DNA from: Acanthopleura granulata
Lineage: Eukaryota > Mollusca > Polyplacophora > Chitonida > Chitonidae
Length of the DNA: 64,000 nt
Direction: 5' to 3'
NCBI GenBank assembly: GCA_016165875.1
Contig: JABBOT010000003.1
Coordinates: 25,810,983-25,874,982, forward strand
The position numbers and the translations under genes are program-made. Below are positions 49,366 through 62,500 of this stretch, piece after piece. The notes under the pieces are model-generated. The model ran no database searches. It saw nothing but the letters and a program-made list of their open reading frames with translations, and was not told where the DNA came from. Within the stretch, counting starts at the first letter, position 1. Each line of letters starts with the position of its first letter.

Positions 49366-51691
49366 GTCCAGTCAGTAGATTTCTGTCCACTCAGAATCCC
49401 ATATTTGTACATGTAATCATAAAAATTCACCATTAATAGCAGTGATGTGTACACAGAACTGGTGACCATCAGCCATTAGCACTCATGTAGATGAAGATGA
49501 CTGGCTGTCTTCCAATGATCCCAGAGCCTGATAATTTAAGAGAACAAAGAGGGTGGACAGCCCAGCACATTTCTACCATGCTCTTGGTACTGGTAATTAC
49601 TGGCCAAAATCTGCAAACAAATAAATCTGCAGGAGAGTTGATGGACACACAAAACAATCTCCACCGCAGATCAGCCATTATCTATTGTGTGGTTCAGGGA
49701 TCATAAGAGGAGGCTCTTTGGGGAGATGAATCCTCTCCATGGAATGCAACGTATTAAAATCAGACATTCAATCAATATAACACAAAGACTGGTAATAGCC
49801 ACCAGTTATAGGCATAGCGGCACTTGCTGTAACAGACTCAGCCTAAAATTCTTTGCCTTCTGTGGTAATCGTTTGCTATGAGCACTAAGCACGTTCAAAA
49901 TGTTGACAGCTCCAAAGGCAAATTCAACGGCCCAAGACAGGAAGATATGACAAAGTCGATATCACAAATATGTTAATTACCTAAGAAAAATCGAGAGTAT
50001 TCATGTCAGTTGGACACAGAATATAAATGCCTATGCACAAACGGATATTCCAAAAATTTACATAGTCAAAAACAGGTATGGTTATAAGAAAAGCAAAATA
50101 AAAAGAATTGGAATCTGGCATATAATCTCTTAATTCTTAGAGTTCTTTGGGGTATGTGTCTTTGTGCACGAGCATCATACATGTACGGTCATGTGCAGTA
50201 TCAATATGACTTAATAGATACAAGTACATATTACCGTGCTACGATCCTCAAAGCAGGATGTGTGTACATATGATCTTGGAAGATTAGCAGGATGGTTGGG
50301 TAACAGCCATCTTTTGTATACACTTATGTTATCTATTGCATTGTATGTATCTTAGTACACTACATTAGGGAATTCTGGTCAATCCACCACAAAGCAGGAA
50401 GGTATAACTCTCACACGTGTGCATTGATATTGCCATATATTAGTACAGTGATTGATGTACACAGTTTGACTCAGCATGTAGCAAAGTTCAAAGACCGTCT
50501 GCTGACTGCTGTCAACAAAGGAAATCCTGGAATCCAAGGAATTCATTGACTTACATATACCTTCACTATGACATGGAACTTTCCAAACCTTTAGGATAAG
50601 TTTGATATGTACAATGTACCTCCATCCAAAAATATCCACATGCAGGTTCAACCACCATCATTTTAAAAATGTGTGCTCAAAATAATTTTTTGTCAATGTT
50701 CAGGATTCTCAGATTCAATATGATAACACAAACAAACACACAAAACATGGTAACAATAAATATATTTGGAGATGCATAAAGACAAGACAAGATTGTCAAA
50801 TGAAGATAGATTCACATTTGCAAAGGTAAGACATCATATATGCGCTACTTTGACAAGTACAGTACTGTTGATTGTTGACCATCTGATCATGCCTTTGGAT
50901 GTATTTTTCCACCAAAGGACCAATGAAAAAGGTTTTTCTTTGGTGGCAGATGACATGCGTCACGCTTTTGTTTCTTAGCTACAAAGGTACATACACATGT
51001 ACATCACAGTAACCCAGTTTTTCTCTTTTCTATTTCTCTAATTTCTATTATAATGTTTAAATGATTATTAAATCTAAGTTGCAACGTGCATATCACCTTG
51101 ACCAAAAATACTGACTTAGACATAACTCTAAAGTATAGGTTTTTCAGAGGCTGTCTTCTTCGATGTCAAAATACTACTGCATGTATTAACAATTTCCTTT
51201 ACTTTAATGGAAGCTCCATATTATTATGTACATGGCCTTAGCAATCATTACAATGGATTGCTTTAAATGCGTCACTTCCTTTATTGATCGGCTATCAAAC
51301 CTTTCAATAATGATTTAAACTTATTCCACAGCAGTACACATTCTACGTACAGCAATGCAAGGTCAATAACAAACAATTATGGACTCTATCTACCTAATGT
51401 ACAGTAAGGTGTAGATCTATACCAATGCCTTGACTCAGACCTTCAAGCAATGTCTCTGATCTTGTCTGGCATGATCAATAATAAATAATGCCCTATCCTC
51501 TGTGAGCTGAGCAGATTTGGCAAATTCTATCGGGATCAGTTAACAGCTTAGTAACAGCGGCAATGGAAAAATGCAAAGTGTGCGTCAGAAGACTGAAGTT
51601 CATTGAGATGCCATGAACTTCACACCTGGAGATTTGGTGGCAATTGCTTAAAGTAATTCAACATAATGGTACAGTCATAAGGTAGATGTAA

Positions 51692-51840
51692 GGCCATCCT
51701 AAAAAGAAATTTGTTGGGTGCAACCCAACCCTATCAGATAAAATAGGGTAGGATGATAGGGAATTTTTTATTAAAAGTACTTAAAAGTAATTAACTTTGG
51801 GAAGAAGAAAAAATATAATATAGTTCATTTAAATGATCAA
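51692..51840 (-). mobile_element. MITE-like element, family D, partial
   Basis: It begins ggccatcctaaaaagaaatt followed by tgttgggtgcaaccc, the reverse of the family D right end. The interior has aataggg and T-rich pieces. The far end near 51840 (catttaaatgatc) is uncertain. Confidence 0.5.
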
Positions 51841-51849
51841 GAGCAGGGC

Positions 51850-51965
51850 TTTTACTGGCGGGTCATACAGCTACATGGACAGAAGACACAGGACTCTGGG
51901 AGTAAACCATTAGCTGTAGACAAGTACCTGACAAACTTTTCTACTGATTTGTGACAAATTCTCTC
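51850..51965 (-). mobile_element. Family B fragment
   Basis: Plus-strand phrases ggactctgggagtaaaccat and gacaagtacctgacaaactt match the family B core in the same order as at 12.0 kb. It starts close to the end of a MITE-like element, as at 39.74 kb. Confidence 0.45.
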
Positions 51966-52493
51966 CTCAGTGAAAGCTCAAAGTGTATGTGTACAATGTG
52001 TTGAGAAAGGGATACCTGTACATTTGCACTCATTATCACCCACAAACTTCATGTAAGATCATCTAAACAACCCTACATTTAGTGATGTTAAGAGTCCACT
52101 GCCACTAAAGCTGGGACAACAGATTTGCACTCCTTGCACGTATCACAGCTGATTATTTGCTCATATCTAAATGTAAATGAATATGAAAGTATTCACATGG
52201 AGTCTTTGCTTATCTACATCCACCACTGTCCACGCATGGGGTACGGTCAAATCATCCAAGAGCAAAATCATGTAAGACCAACTGTCCAAGAATGCTGGGC
52301 AAATCATCTAGGGGAGATGGTCAAATCGTCCAAAAAATCGAGTCCTACCGTCCAACACATAATATAATCATGTCGTATATATGCACAAAATAAGAGTCCA
52401 GAAGTAATATTTCAACAAAAACAAAAAGTATCCTTGATTTAACTTTCTATTAGGTGACATCAACCCATCTTACCTCAAGAGTTAATCTACACA

Positions 52494-53830
52494 GTTGAGA
52501 ATCTGCGCAGCCAGCTAGAGGTGTGAATGTTCACTAATCCTGGGGCAATCGATTTGATACATATAAAAGGCATGAATTATACTTGTTGAATAAAACAGCA
52601 TGCAACAAAACCTATTTTCAGCAATCTTTATCTCACAAGAACTTATACTTAAGACATAAATTGAATTCTAATTCCTGTTATTGATGAGAATCAACAACTG
52701 CTATAGTGTTATAAGCATTCAAGTTTATATAACTCATGTACCTGTATGCAAATAGACAATTAATCAATACATGATGCAAAATGCTAAACAGTTACCTAAT
52801 CTTTCAGTTTACTGGCCACGAAATCTGCCTAAAATCTAGTATTTCAACAATAACAAATATACAGAAGATGTAAATTCTGCTGAATGTTTGGTAAGGTATA
52901 AATTATGGATCTTCACAAGTTTTTCTAGAAAGCTGGCCCTATTATAAATTATTAAGTGAGAATTTGTTCATAGTATATACAAGTAGCAGACTCATGAGAC
53001 ATGACTAGTGTAAGTTATGGTTTAGGTTGTGATAATCAACCTGGAATGTTCCTTTCATGGTCTGCAAGTGGTATATTTACAAATGCTGGACAGGACACAT
53101 ACACGTAGATCTAATATATCTTGGGCACTTTTACTAACAGATCTTTTTCTGGGATGATTTGATCAACTTTCTTGGGCGATTTATGCTCTTGAAATATTCA
53201 ACCTGTACATGGATCCCCACAGGTCCCAAAGTCACATGCATGTACATGTAAATGATACATGTAGCCGGAAGATTTCCTCAATTTAAACCACATGAAGCAC
53301 CTGCGTCCCCTCTCTGGACACTAGTGACACAGATGTTTTAACACCAAATTTCCATTAAACCTTTCTACACTCCTTAAAAAAAAACAACTAATATATGGTC
53401 CCAGTGGAAGGAAGATCCACTTAACAGCCTTTATGCATGATACCACTTCATGCAGGACATGGGTGTGGTCATTACTGTTGAGAATCTGTGCAGCCAGCTA
53501 GAGGTGTGAATGTTCACTAATCCTGGGGCAATCGATTTGATACATATAAAAGGCATGAATTATACTTGTTGAATAAAACAGTATGCAACAAAACCTATTT
53601 TCAGCAATCTTTATCTCACAAGAACTTGTACTTAAGACATAAATGAAGCACCTGCATCCCCTCTCTGGACACTAGTGACACAGATGTTTTAACACCAAAT
53701 TTCCATTAAACCTTTCTACACTCCTTAAAAAAAAAAAACAACTAATATATGGTCCCAGTGGAAGGAAGATCCACTTAACAGCCTTTATGCATGATACCAC
53801 TTCATGCAGGACATGGGTGTGGTCATTACT
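52494..53830. repeat. Mosaic tandem duplication A-spacer-B-A'-B'
   Basis: Block A (52494-52660) and A' (53477-53643) are 167 bp each with few differences. Block B (53293-53476) and B' (53644-53830) differ mainly by 3 bp in an A run. In the first copy A and B are separated by 632 bp (52661-53292); in the second they are directly joined. The sequence tgaa at both spacer edges suggests a microhomology deletion in the second copy. Confidence 0.95.
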
Positions 53831-56800
53831 GTTGTATTCATTCACTGCCAAGTATACAACCTTCACTCTCTTCAATGACCCATCAATACCTGATCAAATG
53901 TCCTATTTCCCACCCGACTCGTAATCTTTGTTTTACCTGACCGAACATTCAAGAGTGGAAGTTGCTCTCCTAGGGTAGCTTGTAAACCATGTACTCTATG
54001 TTTCCATATCGAATCAATAAGACTGGCATGTATTACAGTTGGTTGCCGAGTTTACATGGATTGTTATCATCAAACACAAGATTGAGGCCATGAAGAAAAG
54101 GTGACGCTGGCATAATTACCCTGAGTAATTTTCATGAGGTTTTATTCCTTTGTGAGTTCTGGTCAAGGAGATTGGAAGAACAATAGAAAGAAACAGCGAT
54201 ACATTCGGGATCAAGTTATAGTAGGTAGCAAGAGTTGAAATTCTGAATTTAAAATCCTCTTGTTGATATTTATTACAAGGATGTCCCACTGGGACAAATA
54301 AGCACTACAGGTTCTGGCAGAATTAGCAGGAACAACAGCTGTTGAATGGTTTAATATTTTTCTGGAGAAGACTTAACATGGCCAAAGTTTATAAATGTAA
54401 CTATCCAAGAATGTTGTCATTACAGGGATCAGGATCATGTTTTTATTTTCCATGTTTTTATTATGTAAACTCAACAAAGTTGATTGTGAGCTAATCAGGC
54501 TTTCCTGGTGATTTAATGCCAGAAGGATCTGTTCATTTCTGAGTTATTGTTGTTTTTTCCTATGACTACAAAGGTATCATTATACATGGGCATGTGATTA
54601 CAGCTGTGATGGCTCTGACAGTGAGGACTAGCAAAGATACTCAGCACACAGAGACTTAAATCCCTCCCGGAAGCACAAGACGATGCTTTTATTGCAGCTT
54701 ATGCTTTGCAAGGACATCTTATTCATATCAAGTCTTTTTCTAATTGACTGCAAACGTTATTTAACACAACAACTGATGGGAAATTGATGACATTAGATCT
54801 GCATAAACGATCTCAGTTTCAGAGCGCTTGCTTTTTTTGTGTTTTTTCTAAATATTGTTTGACCTCAGAAACATTCCTGTGTCTCTTCCTTAATTAGAAC
54901 CTTGAGAACATTGCATTCTGATACCAGAATACACTATATATGTACATGTATACTTATCTAAAATGCTGATGCTGCCTCTATTAAGTTCATGAGTCAGCCA
55001 ACTAAGAACCAACATGCAAAGGGCATCACACTGTGAAAGATACATGTACGGTATACTAAAAAATTAGTGAGTCCACTAAAGTGAACCTTCTCTTGAGACA
55101 TGGCTAAAACAATACGCATTAATTTTCAGTCAGCTGAGTAATGAAAAAACGCAAAACCATCTGAATGTCACAAAATTTATATGAACCAGTCAATGAGAAA
55201 TTCCATCAAAAGCAAACCCATATAGCTATCACTTAAACCATTCAACAAAGACAGTCGCTAGAAAGTCAAGAATACACGTTGCCATCAGGATGAGATAACA
55301 GAACTGTCACTGCCATGTTAAGAGTCAGGACAGGATGACAGGTTTTTCATCACAAAACAAACGGGATGAATCGCCATGGAAATTACGCAGCAATCCGTGC
55401 CAAGTCCCCTCTGATTTTAGGTGTCTGGTATTGACACATTTCAGCTGAAATTCCACCGACTCACCCTACTGACAGGCACATTACTGAATCACCATGATGG
55501 ATTATACATATACTTCAGTGTCAGCAGAATGATTCCAAGGCTGTTATTTCTTGTTTTGTTATTTTTGTTTTTTATTTTCTCTCCCTTGGGACTTAACATT
55601 CCTTTCAACACTATTTTGGTCACATCATGATGGTGTCTCTTCGCAATACATCTATTCAGTACTAACATATGGTATATTCTACACATACATGTATGTATCT
55701 ACAGTCACAGGCACCAGGCACAATCCCCTATCCGGTCAGAGTATACTGGAACCCGGTCAAGCGATACTTCTAAATAGATCTGCTCAACAAATTGCATACA
55801 AAAAATTCACTGTCTGGATTAATATCCTATGACTTTACCATTAATATTTAAGTGTATATGTGCATATATCTATGATTAAATGTCATTTCATAAACTATCA
55901 CCGCCATGAACTGGACAAAAACATTGCTCATCAAGCAAACATACAAGTATATATAAAGGTTATACACAGACTAAATTAAAAGAAAAGATCCTGCAGGCTT
56001 GGTTTCCATTTCAATGACACAAATGTCGGCATTCCACCAACGACCTTTCCCAACGTTTATATAATTTTACACGGAACACTTCAAAAATCCTTCAACTGAC
56101 ATGTACTCACGCATAGTCTAAAAATGGCAAAAACCTGATAAGAGGACAACTCTTTTCAAACATGTACATGTACATAAACATGCACATGACCCAAGGTAGG
56201 CATGTTAAAACATCTCCTCGATGATACGGAGCTTAACTTAAGAGTTTGAAGCAGTTGCAAACTCCTTTGTTTTGATAACACTGGATCTGGCGGATAACTT
56301 CAGTAAACGTACAGAAAACATGGACATGCGCATGTAGATAAACATCAAGAACAAGAATTCATTTTAATGAAAAGAACCATGACCTGAATAATATATCTGA
56401 CACAGAAATGCGAGGCAAGTCATACGAGCAATCACTGCACAGCTACAGACAAAGGCTCATTTAATGTGTTTCATTTTCCGCAGGTGGTTTTGGATGTTAG
56501 CTCATAATTGAAAACTGACCAGACAAAGGTTGATGATGAGATCAAAGGGCCAGACAACAAAGACGGTTGATCAGTCAGCTTCTGTAATGCACTGATAACA
56601 ATCAGGTTTATTCAGCACACTGTCTGTAAAATGTATTAATTAAATACTGACTGATAGGCGAGTCTTTATAAACTGATGAAAAGTGTGATATTTTGACACC
56701 TTAATAATCATATTTACCCATATTTAAGTCATCCTATCAGAAGTTACCAGCAGCTGTCCATCACCAGTGTTCCAAAGAACTAAATAACTCTAACCAGTAG

Positions 56801-59800
56801 CCCTCGAGAGTCCCCGGAACATTTACCACAAAATATCCCAGCACTGGGATGGACAATCCTCACCAGCTGGGCTGCAGCTTAAGCAGATTGTGGCCAGAAA
56901 CTCAGCCCAGCCAATACTGTGGTGAGAGGAACACAGGTGACAAATCAGGGCCTAGCAGTCAGACGCCACAGTCAGCTCACTGAATTGGTGTCATGCCTGC
57001 AGATTACATTATGCCAATCTTCTCCCACTAAAATCTCCACAAATCATTGATTACAATAGTTGACCTTCTTTCACGATCAGTCAGTGACTCGCTGAGTCCC
57101 TCCCAACATGCCAGACTGAAGGAACTCTCAGGACTCAGCCATGTTATCCACATTTTCCTTTATAAACAAGTAGACAAGACATCACATATTAAACAAAAAT
57201 TTTGTCTCTGCATCGACTTTAAAAAAAATTTACAGCCAAAACAGTAATTCAATTAAAGAGACAGAAAACAATAACTTGTCACAACAGGTGGCAGGTGGCA
57301 CATACATGTATAACGATACAGTAGCCCATTTCAATATCACTCCTAATAACTCATCGCCACCCTTTTTGCAGACATAAACTGTCAACTTTATAGATGCAAC
57401 ATGCAGGAATAATAGATTTATTGGCTGAACTTCACAAAAACAGAAGTTTGCCTGTGTACAGATTTACATGTACACATATAATTATGTAATATGAACATAA
57501 CATATTAAACATGTCATTAGTCCAGCTATTATGATAAAATTTGAAAAACCTACCTTAGCATAAAATATACAAAACACAGAGCAAAACATTTGTCTGTGAG
57601 CTGGATAAAATGGCAAAATGAAGTATTGTCATACACTGGCAAATTTCCAACAAACATGCTGATTTGTGAGCTGTTCTTTCACTGCAACACATTGCCTTTA
57701 TTATACATGTAAAGTGATAAGACCTACATCATACTCTCACCATCATGGCCAACCTTATTGTGTTGTTTGGCTTGAATCTCAGATCTTTTACTTACACTGT
57801 ACAAAATAAAACAAACATGAGCATCTCATGCAGATAATAATGCTTTCATCTGTCAACAATCAAAAAATATACATATTGCCTTCATTTACAGTCAATCAAT
57901 GCATAATATTATTGTTCTTTTCTAACACAGGTGTATATATATATATTTATACAAGTGCATGTACACACTGGTATTTAAGACATAATATACAGGCTATAGT
58001 TAACTGGACATAAATAATTCATGCAGATTTCATGCATGCATATATATGTGAGTATCTCCATGCACACCATAATGGCATACAAGCATTTCAATGTCAAAAT
58101 TATATGTAAAGGTAGTAGCTACTAAGGAAAAATATACGAGATATGTATCACCAGATAAAGAGAAACAAAGATTTGACAGGTTCACAGATTCATCGATTAC
58201 TGTTACATGTAAATACCATCCTACATGCTGAGATCTACATGTTATAAGAATTGATCTCTGTTTGTCTATTCGATATTTATCTTTGGCTTAAGTGCTGAGC
58301 ACATGTTTACATCTACACAGGTGTACTGATAAGAACTTGTTCAGTTACTTGTACATGTGCTTACCTCACGGCGAGAAACATTAAATGTGGAAATGCCAAA
58401 GGCTGATCAATTTATTGCGACACCCCATTTACAGTCACAAAAATACTAAATGACGTGCCTATTAGTACTTGGGAATATCCACTTACACACATCTGCAGAC
58501 TGCCAGGGAAGTGCCAAGATTAATTATCACATTTTTGGCCTAAAGCCTCTGCTCTTTAAATTTACATGGTAATGCAAATAATTAAAGCTGTTATCCCACA
58601 GCACAGATGGTGTCCACATTTACATTTTTACCATTTCTTATAGTCTGATAATGAATCCACATAATGATAAAAGGCTGAAAACAATGTGATAAAACTGAAA
58701 AGGAATATACTGGGTTTGATCTTTTGCTCTCAGGTGATAAGAAAAGACAGATGGCTTATATTGTTGTTATATTCCTGTTCCCACCGTAAACTGCAGTGAT
58801 TGTTTTCAATCATAAATGTGATACACAAAGACAGTATTATTCACAAATTCATAGTCCAGATGTCTAGAAAGTCTAAAAATTTTCATCAGTTTAGACAGAT
58901 TTTTAGAAATACCCAAGATTAGTGACTATTTTCATTGGTCTGCATAGTCTTAAGTTACATATGGAATTCCAAGCATTTTACATTGGGAGCAGCCCTTCAT
59001 GTATGTATATAACAGAATTAACCCAATTGGTTAGGCTTTGTTTAAGGGGAAGATTTGTAACTGCTTTTTTGTAAAATTAAAACAGACGCCCAAACCACAT
59101 GACCAGTCAAAAATCGAGAAGTGTCAAAAGTTTTCTAACCATTGCGGTATCTTGAGGGTCAAGCTTGTTTTTTTTTTCATAAAAATATTTTTTAGACATT
59201 GGAGCTCAGAGTATACAAACATAGGCCTCCAAAGGCAATCCAAACGATTTCACAGGCATGATACTGAGGTGTCCTGCCAGGACAGCATCATACTCCTAAT
59301 AATAATAACCCAGCGTCTGTATCTTTCCTGAGGCTTGCTTCATGCACACATGTAAGTATATGCACTGACATCAGTTACATAATCCAGAATCAACTATGAG
59401 CATCACAGATATGTCAGAACAGCTAGGTATTATACAAATATAAGACATCAAGTGTCATTACCACATACTTCCAAACATATAATAATAGTGTTGGATCCAG
59501 GAATTTTTCTAGAGTCCTTATTTGATTTTTTTTTAAAATTCTCATCAAGGACAGCGAGGCAAAACGGGTCAAAAATAGCTGTGCATGTACAGGAAAATGT
59601 AACATCTGTCAGATCCGCTCACACGCTCTCGATGCAGTCAGCCTCACGCTCACGAAACCAACAGCTGTCTGCTTGTTAATCTGGGATTCACAACTTATCG
59701 TTCACAGTCTTTTGTGTATTACTTGGACATATTCTGAGGTACCAATTTAATAATAAAAACTTCCGATTTTCTTAAAGTTTTGCCCATTTGATTTCTTGGA

Positions 59801-61094
59801 AAAGTCCGTTAGAACAAGACTGCATCCATACCTGAGTAAGTATTCAAAGAGGTAACCAAAAGCTCATCAATACATGTAAAGGCTACAAAAAAATGGCGAT
59901 AACACTGGAAGAGCATGTTTTGTCAAACACAGCCATGAAAACAGAACATTCCCGTCTGCTCAATTAAAATCAGTTTATTTCAAAGCCTATTTGTTTATGT
60001 TTTTCCAGAAACCAATTATAAACACAATAATATGGTGTTACATTTGGAACAACAGGGACTATACCCCTGACAACATTACTTACATGTGACTGATGGGTCC
60101 TTATACAGATATGTCCTGACACTACAAAAGCACATCACTCCTGAATACAAATGATCGAATAAAGCCCACATAAATTTTAATGTTAGTTTTTAATGTTGTC
60201 ATCCAGTAAGGCAGTACACATCACTTGTATACAAAGAAATCCAAACCATACCAAAGAACAAGGAATGCACCAAAATTTGTCAAAACAGGCACTGTTTTTC
60301 CTCTTGAAAGTACATGCTACAGAGTGATTTAATTAGCCTGTCAGTGCTTTCCTTACAGTCAAAATAACATGTGCATGTTTTTCAAAGAGGGCAAATTAAT
60401 ACATTCTGTGACTGACCTTGGCTGGTTCAGCAAAACACCAGATGTTGATAATATCATAACAGAGACCAGTTTACCTGTGCTGGACAAATGGAATATACAT
60501 ACACCTCTAACCTAAATATAAGTGCACCTATATTAAAGGCAATATACATGTAAGTTCATGAACTATTACTGTTGGAGACCTGTGCAAATTACATTTTTCC
60601 ACAAGAGGACCTTCCAACATGTACCTCCCAAACAAACCTCCAAAACTTTCGAAGTCAGCAAATGAATAACTCAACTGTACATATAGGAGAAATTTTATGT
60701 CAAATGCAGTACTTCAGAGATGAAAGAAAAATGCAACCAAGTATGTAGATGTATAACTATGTCTTATGGGGAGGAAATGCTATTGCACAGGGGAGCAGAC
60801 ATTGGTAATGGATAGCATTTATTCCTTCTGACAATATGTTAAATTTACATCATTTATAACATCACACTGACCAGGCAGCATTTGCCCACGCAACAAGGCA
60901 ATCTTCAGTTCTGTCTCCATGATCCATCACAATATCATCTATTACGTCTCAGTTCTATAACGGTACATGCTATTAATTAACAATGAATGAGATCATTTCT
61001 TTTCAGCTCCTTTTTTGGGGTGAATGGTACAACTTAAATACATTGTGTTTGGTTGTAAGACCAGAATGAATTTTACAAGCCAATCATCCATGAA

Positions 61095-61145
61095 CACAGA
61101 TGTCTATTTATTTGTTTATTTGACTGGTGTTTTATGCTGTACCAC
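61095..61145 (-). mobile_element. SINE family A tail fragment
   Basis: On the plus strand tttatttgtttatttgactg is followed by gtgttttatgctgtacc, the reverse complement of the SINE A 3' end. Only about 50 bp are recognisable. Confidence 0.55.
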
Positions 61146-62349
61146 AATACCTACTGAACCAACACAGAATAATCATTTTATCATAGTTGAATTAAAGCTG
61201 TCATACAAATATACATTAAATCAAATCAAGGAAATGATTTCTATTCCTTGTGCTTTAATAGCCCACATCATTAGACAATATGGAAACGAATAATATGTGT
61301 ACAGCTGGAAAAAGCAAATGTAATTCATTATGTCAGATCTCTTCTGTAAGAACAAATACAGCCTTAAGCTGGTTAATAATATTTGGAGTAATAAATCTAA
61401 CAATGGAGAAAATCCTTTGTATGTACCTGCAGCACACCATCAAGTTCATAAAACATTCAGGCAGATCAAAGATAAGGCAACACTAACTGACTTACCTGGC
61501 TATGTCAGACAAGGGCTGATCTATTCTCTTAACTGGATTTATTATTTGTACATGCATCCTAGACTTGGCAATACATGCTGACCACAATGGACACTCACAT
61601 GTATGTGTATTTATGTAGTAAAATCTCTGCTGGCAGGCAATCAGGAAGTATTTCAATGTACATGCAAGTCTGTGCTCAATCCACAATCCAACATATACAA
61701 TGTACATGTACATGAACTGCCAGTAACCTTTCTGGTGCTTCTCTCAGCTGCATATGGCCTGGTGAAAATTGATAATTTGTACGGGGTGGGAGACACTGTA
61801 CAGGTCATAAACTATCTGTTATCCTTACACGCTATACAACCATACTGTTACACTTTTCAATTTTCTCCTTGAGTAAAGTCTTGTCTTCTTCCAACAGAGG
61901 TTATGGGTGCCTGACGGCAGCCCGTAAATCTCATCTGAGGAATGGTAAATTAGGATGCTCAAGGATTTGGTTTCAGTGTACAACAAGCCTCACTGGCATG
62001 GAGAAATTTACAGTACAAAAAGTACACAGGTACATGCAGATGTGAAAAATCTCAATGAGAAAGTTAGGCAATAACATAAACACAAGGGTTAATAGACAAA
62101 TTAAATCTCTCCCTGGCCTAACTGTAACACGTACACTTCATTACAACAAGCGATTCAGTATGTCAACGCGATCACAAATTTGTCTCCGTGTTTTTCTTGC
62201 ACATACCTGCAAGTCCTTTGAGAAGTTTCAGTCAAGAAACAGTTCAGATTTTGTTATTTTTTGGCATTATTATGCTGACTTTACTGACACTGTGCTGATT
62301 AGGTTTATAACACTTTGTTCATGTATATTATGTCACAGGCTTTCAGTGG

Positions 62350-62500
62350 GTAACATGTCTGCCAGGATCCTGCAGATGGTCGTGGGTTTCCACCGGGCTC
62401 TGCTCGATTTCCACCTACCATAAGGCTAGCTAGCCCGTTGTATAAGTAAAATATTCTTGATTATGGCGTAAAACACCAATCAAATAAATAAATAAATAAA
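62350..62500 (+). mobile_element. SINE family A, 5'-truncated, with (AAAT)n tail
   Basis: The central block (gatggtcgtgggtttccacc) leads to gtataagtaaaatattcttg and ttatggcgtaaaacaccaat, then a clear aaataaataaataaataaat tail. This is the best-preserved tail in the window. Confidence 0.75.

Noticed and set aside
48656..49390. Mirror ORFs sharing a 25-residue peptide
   Set aside because: As genes, they are explained by the perfect inverted repeat. Only the repeat itself is reported.
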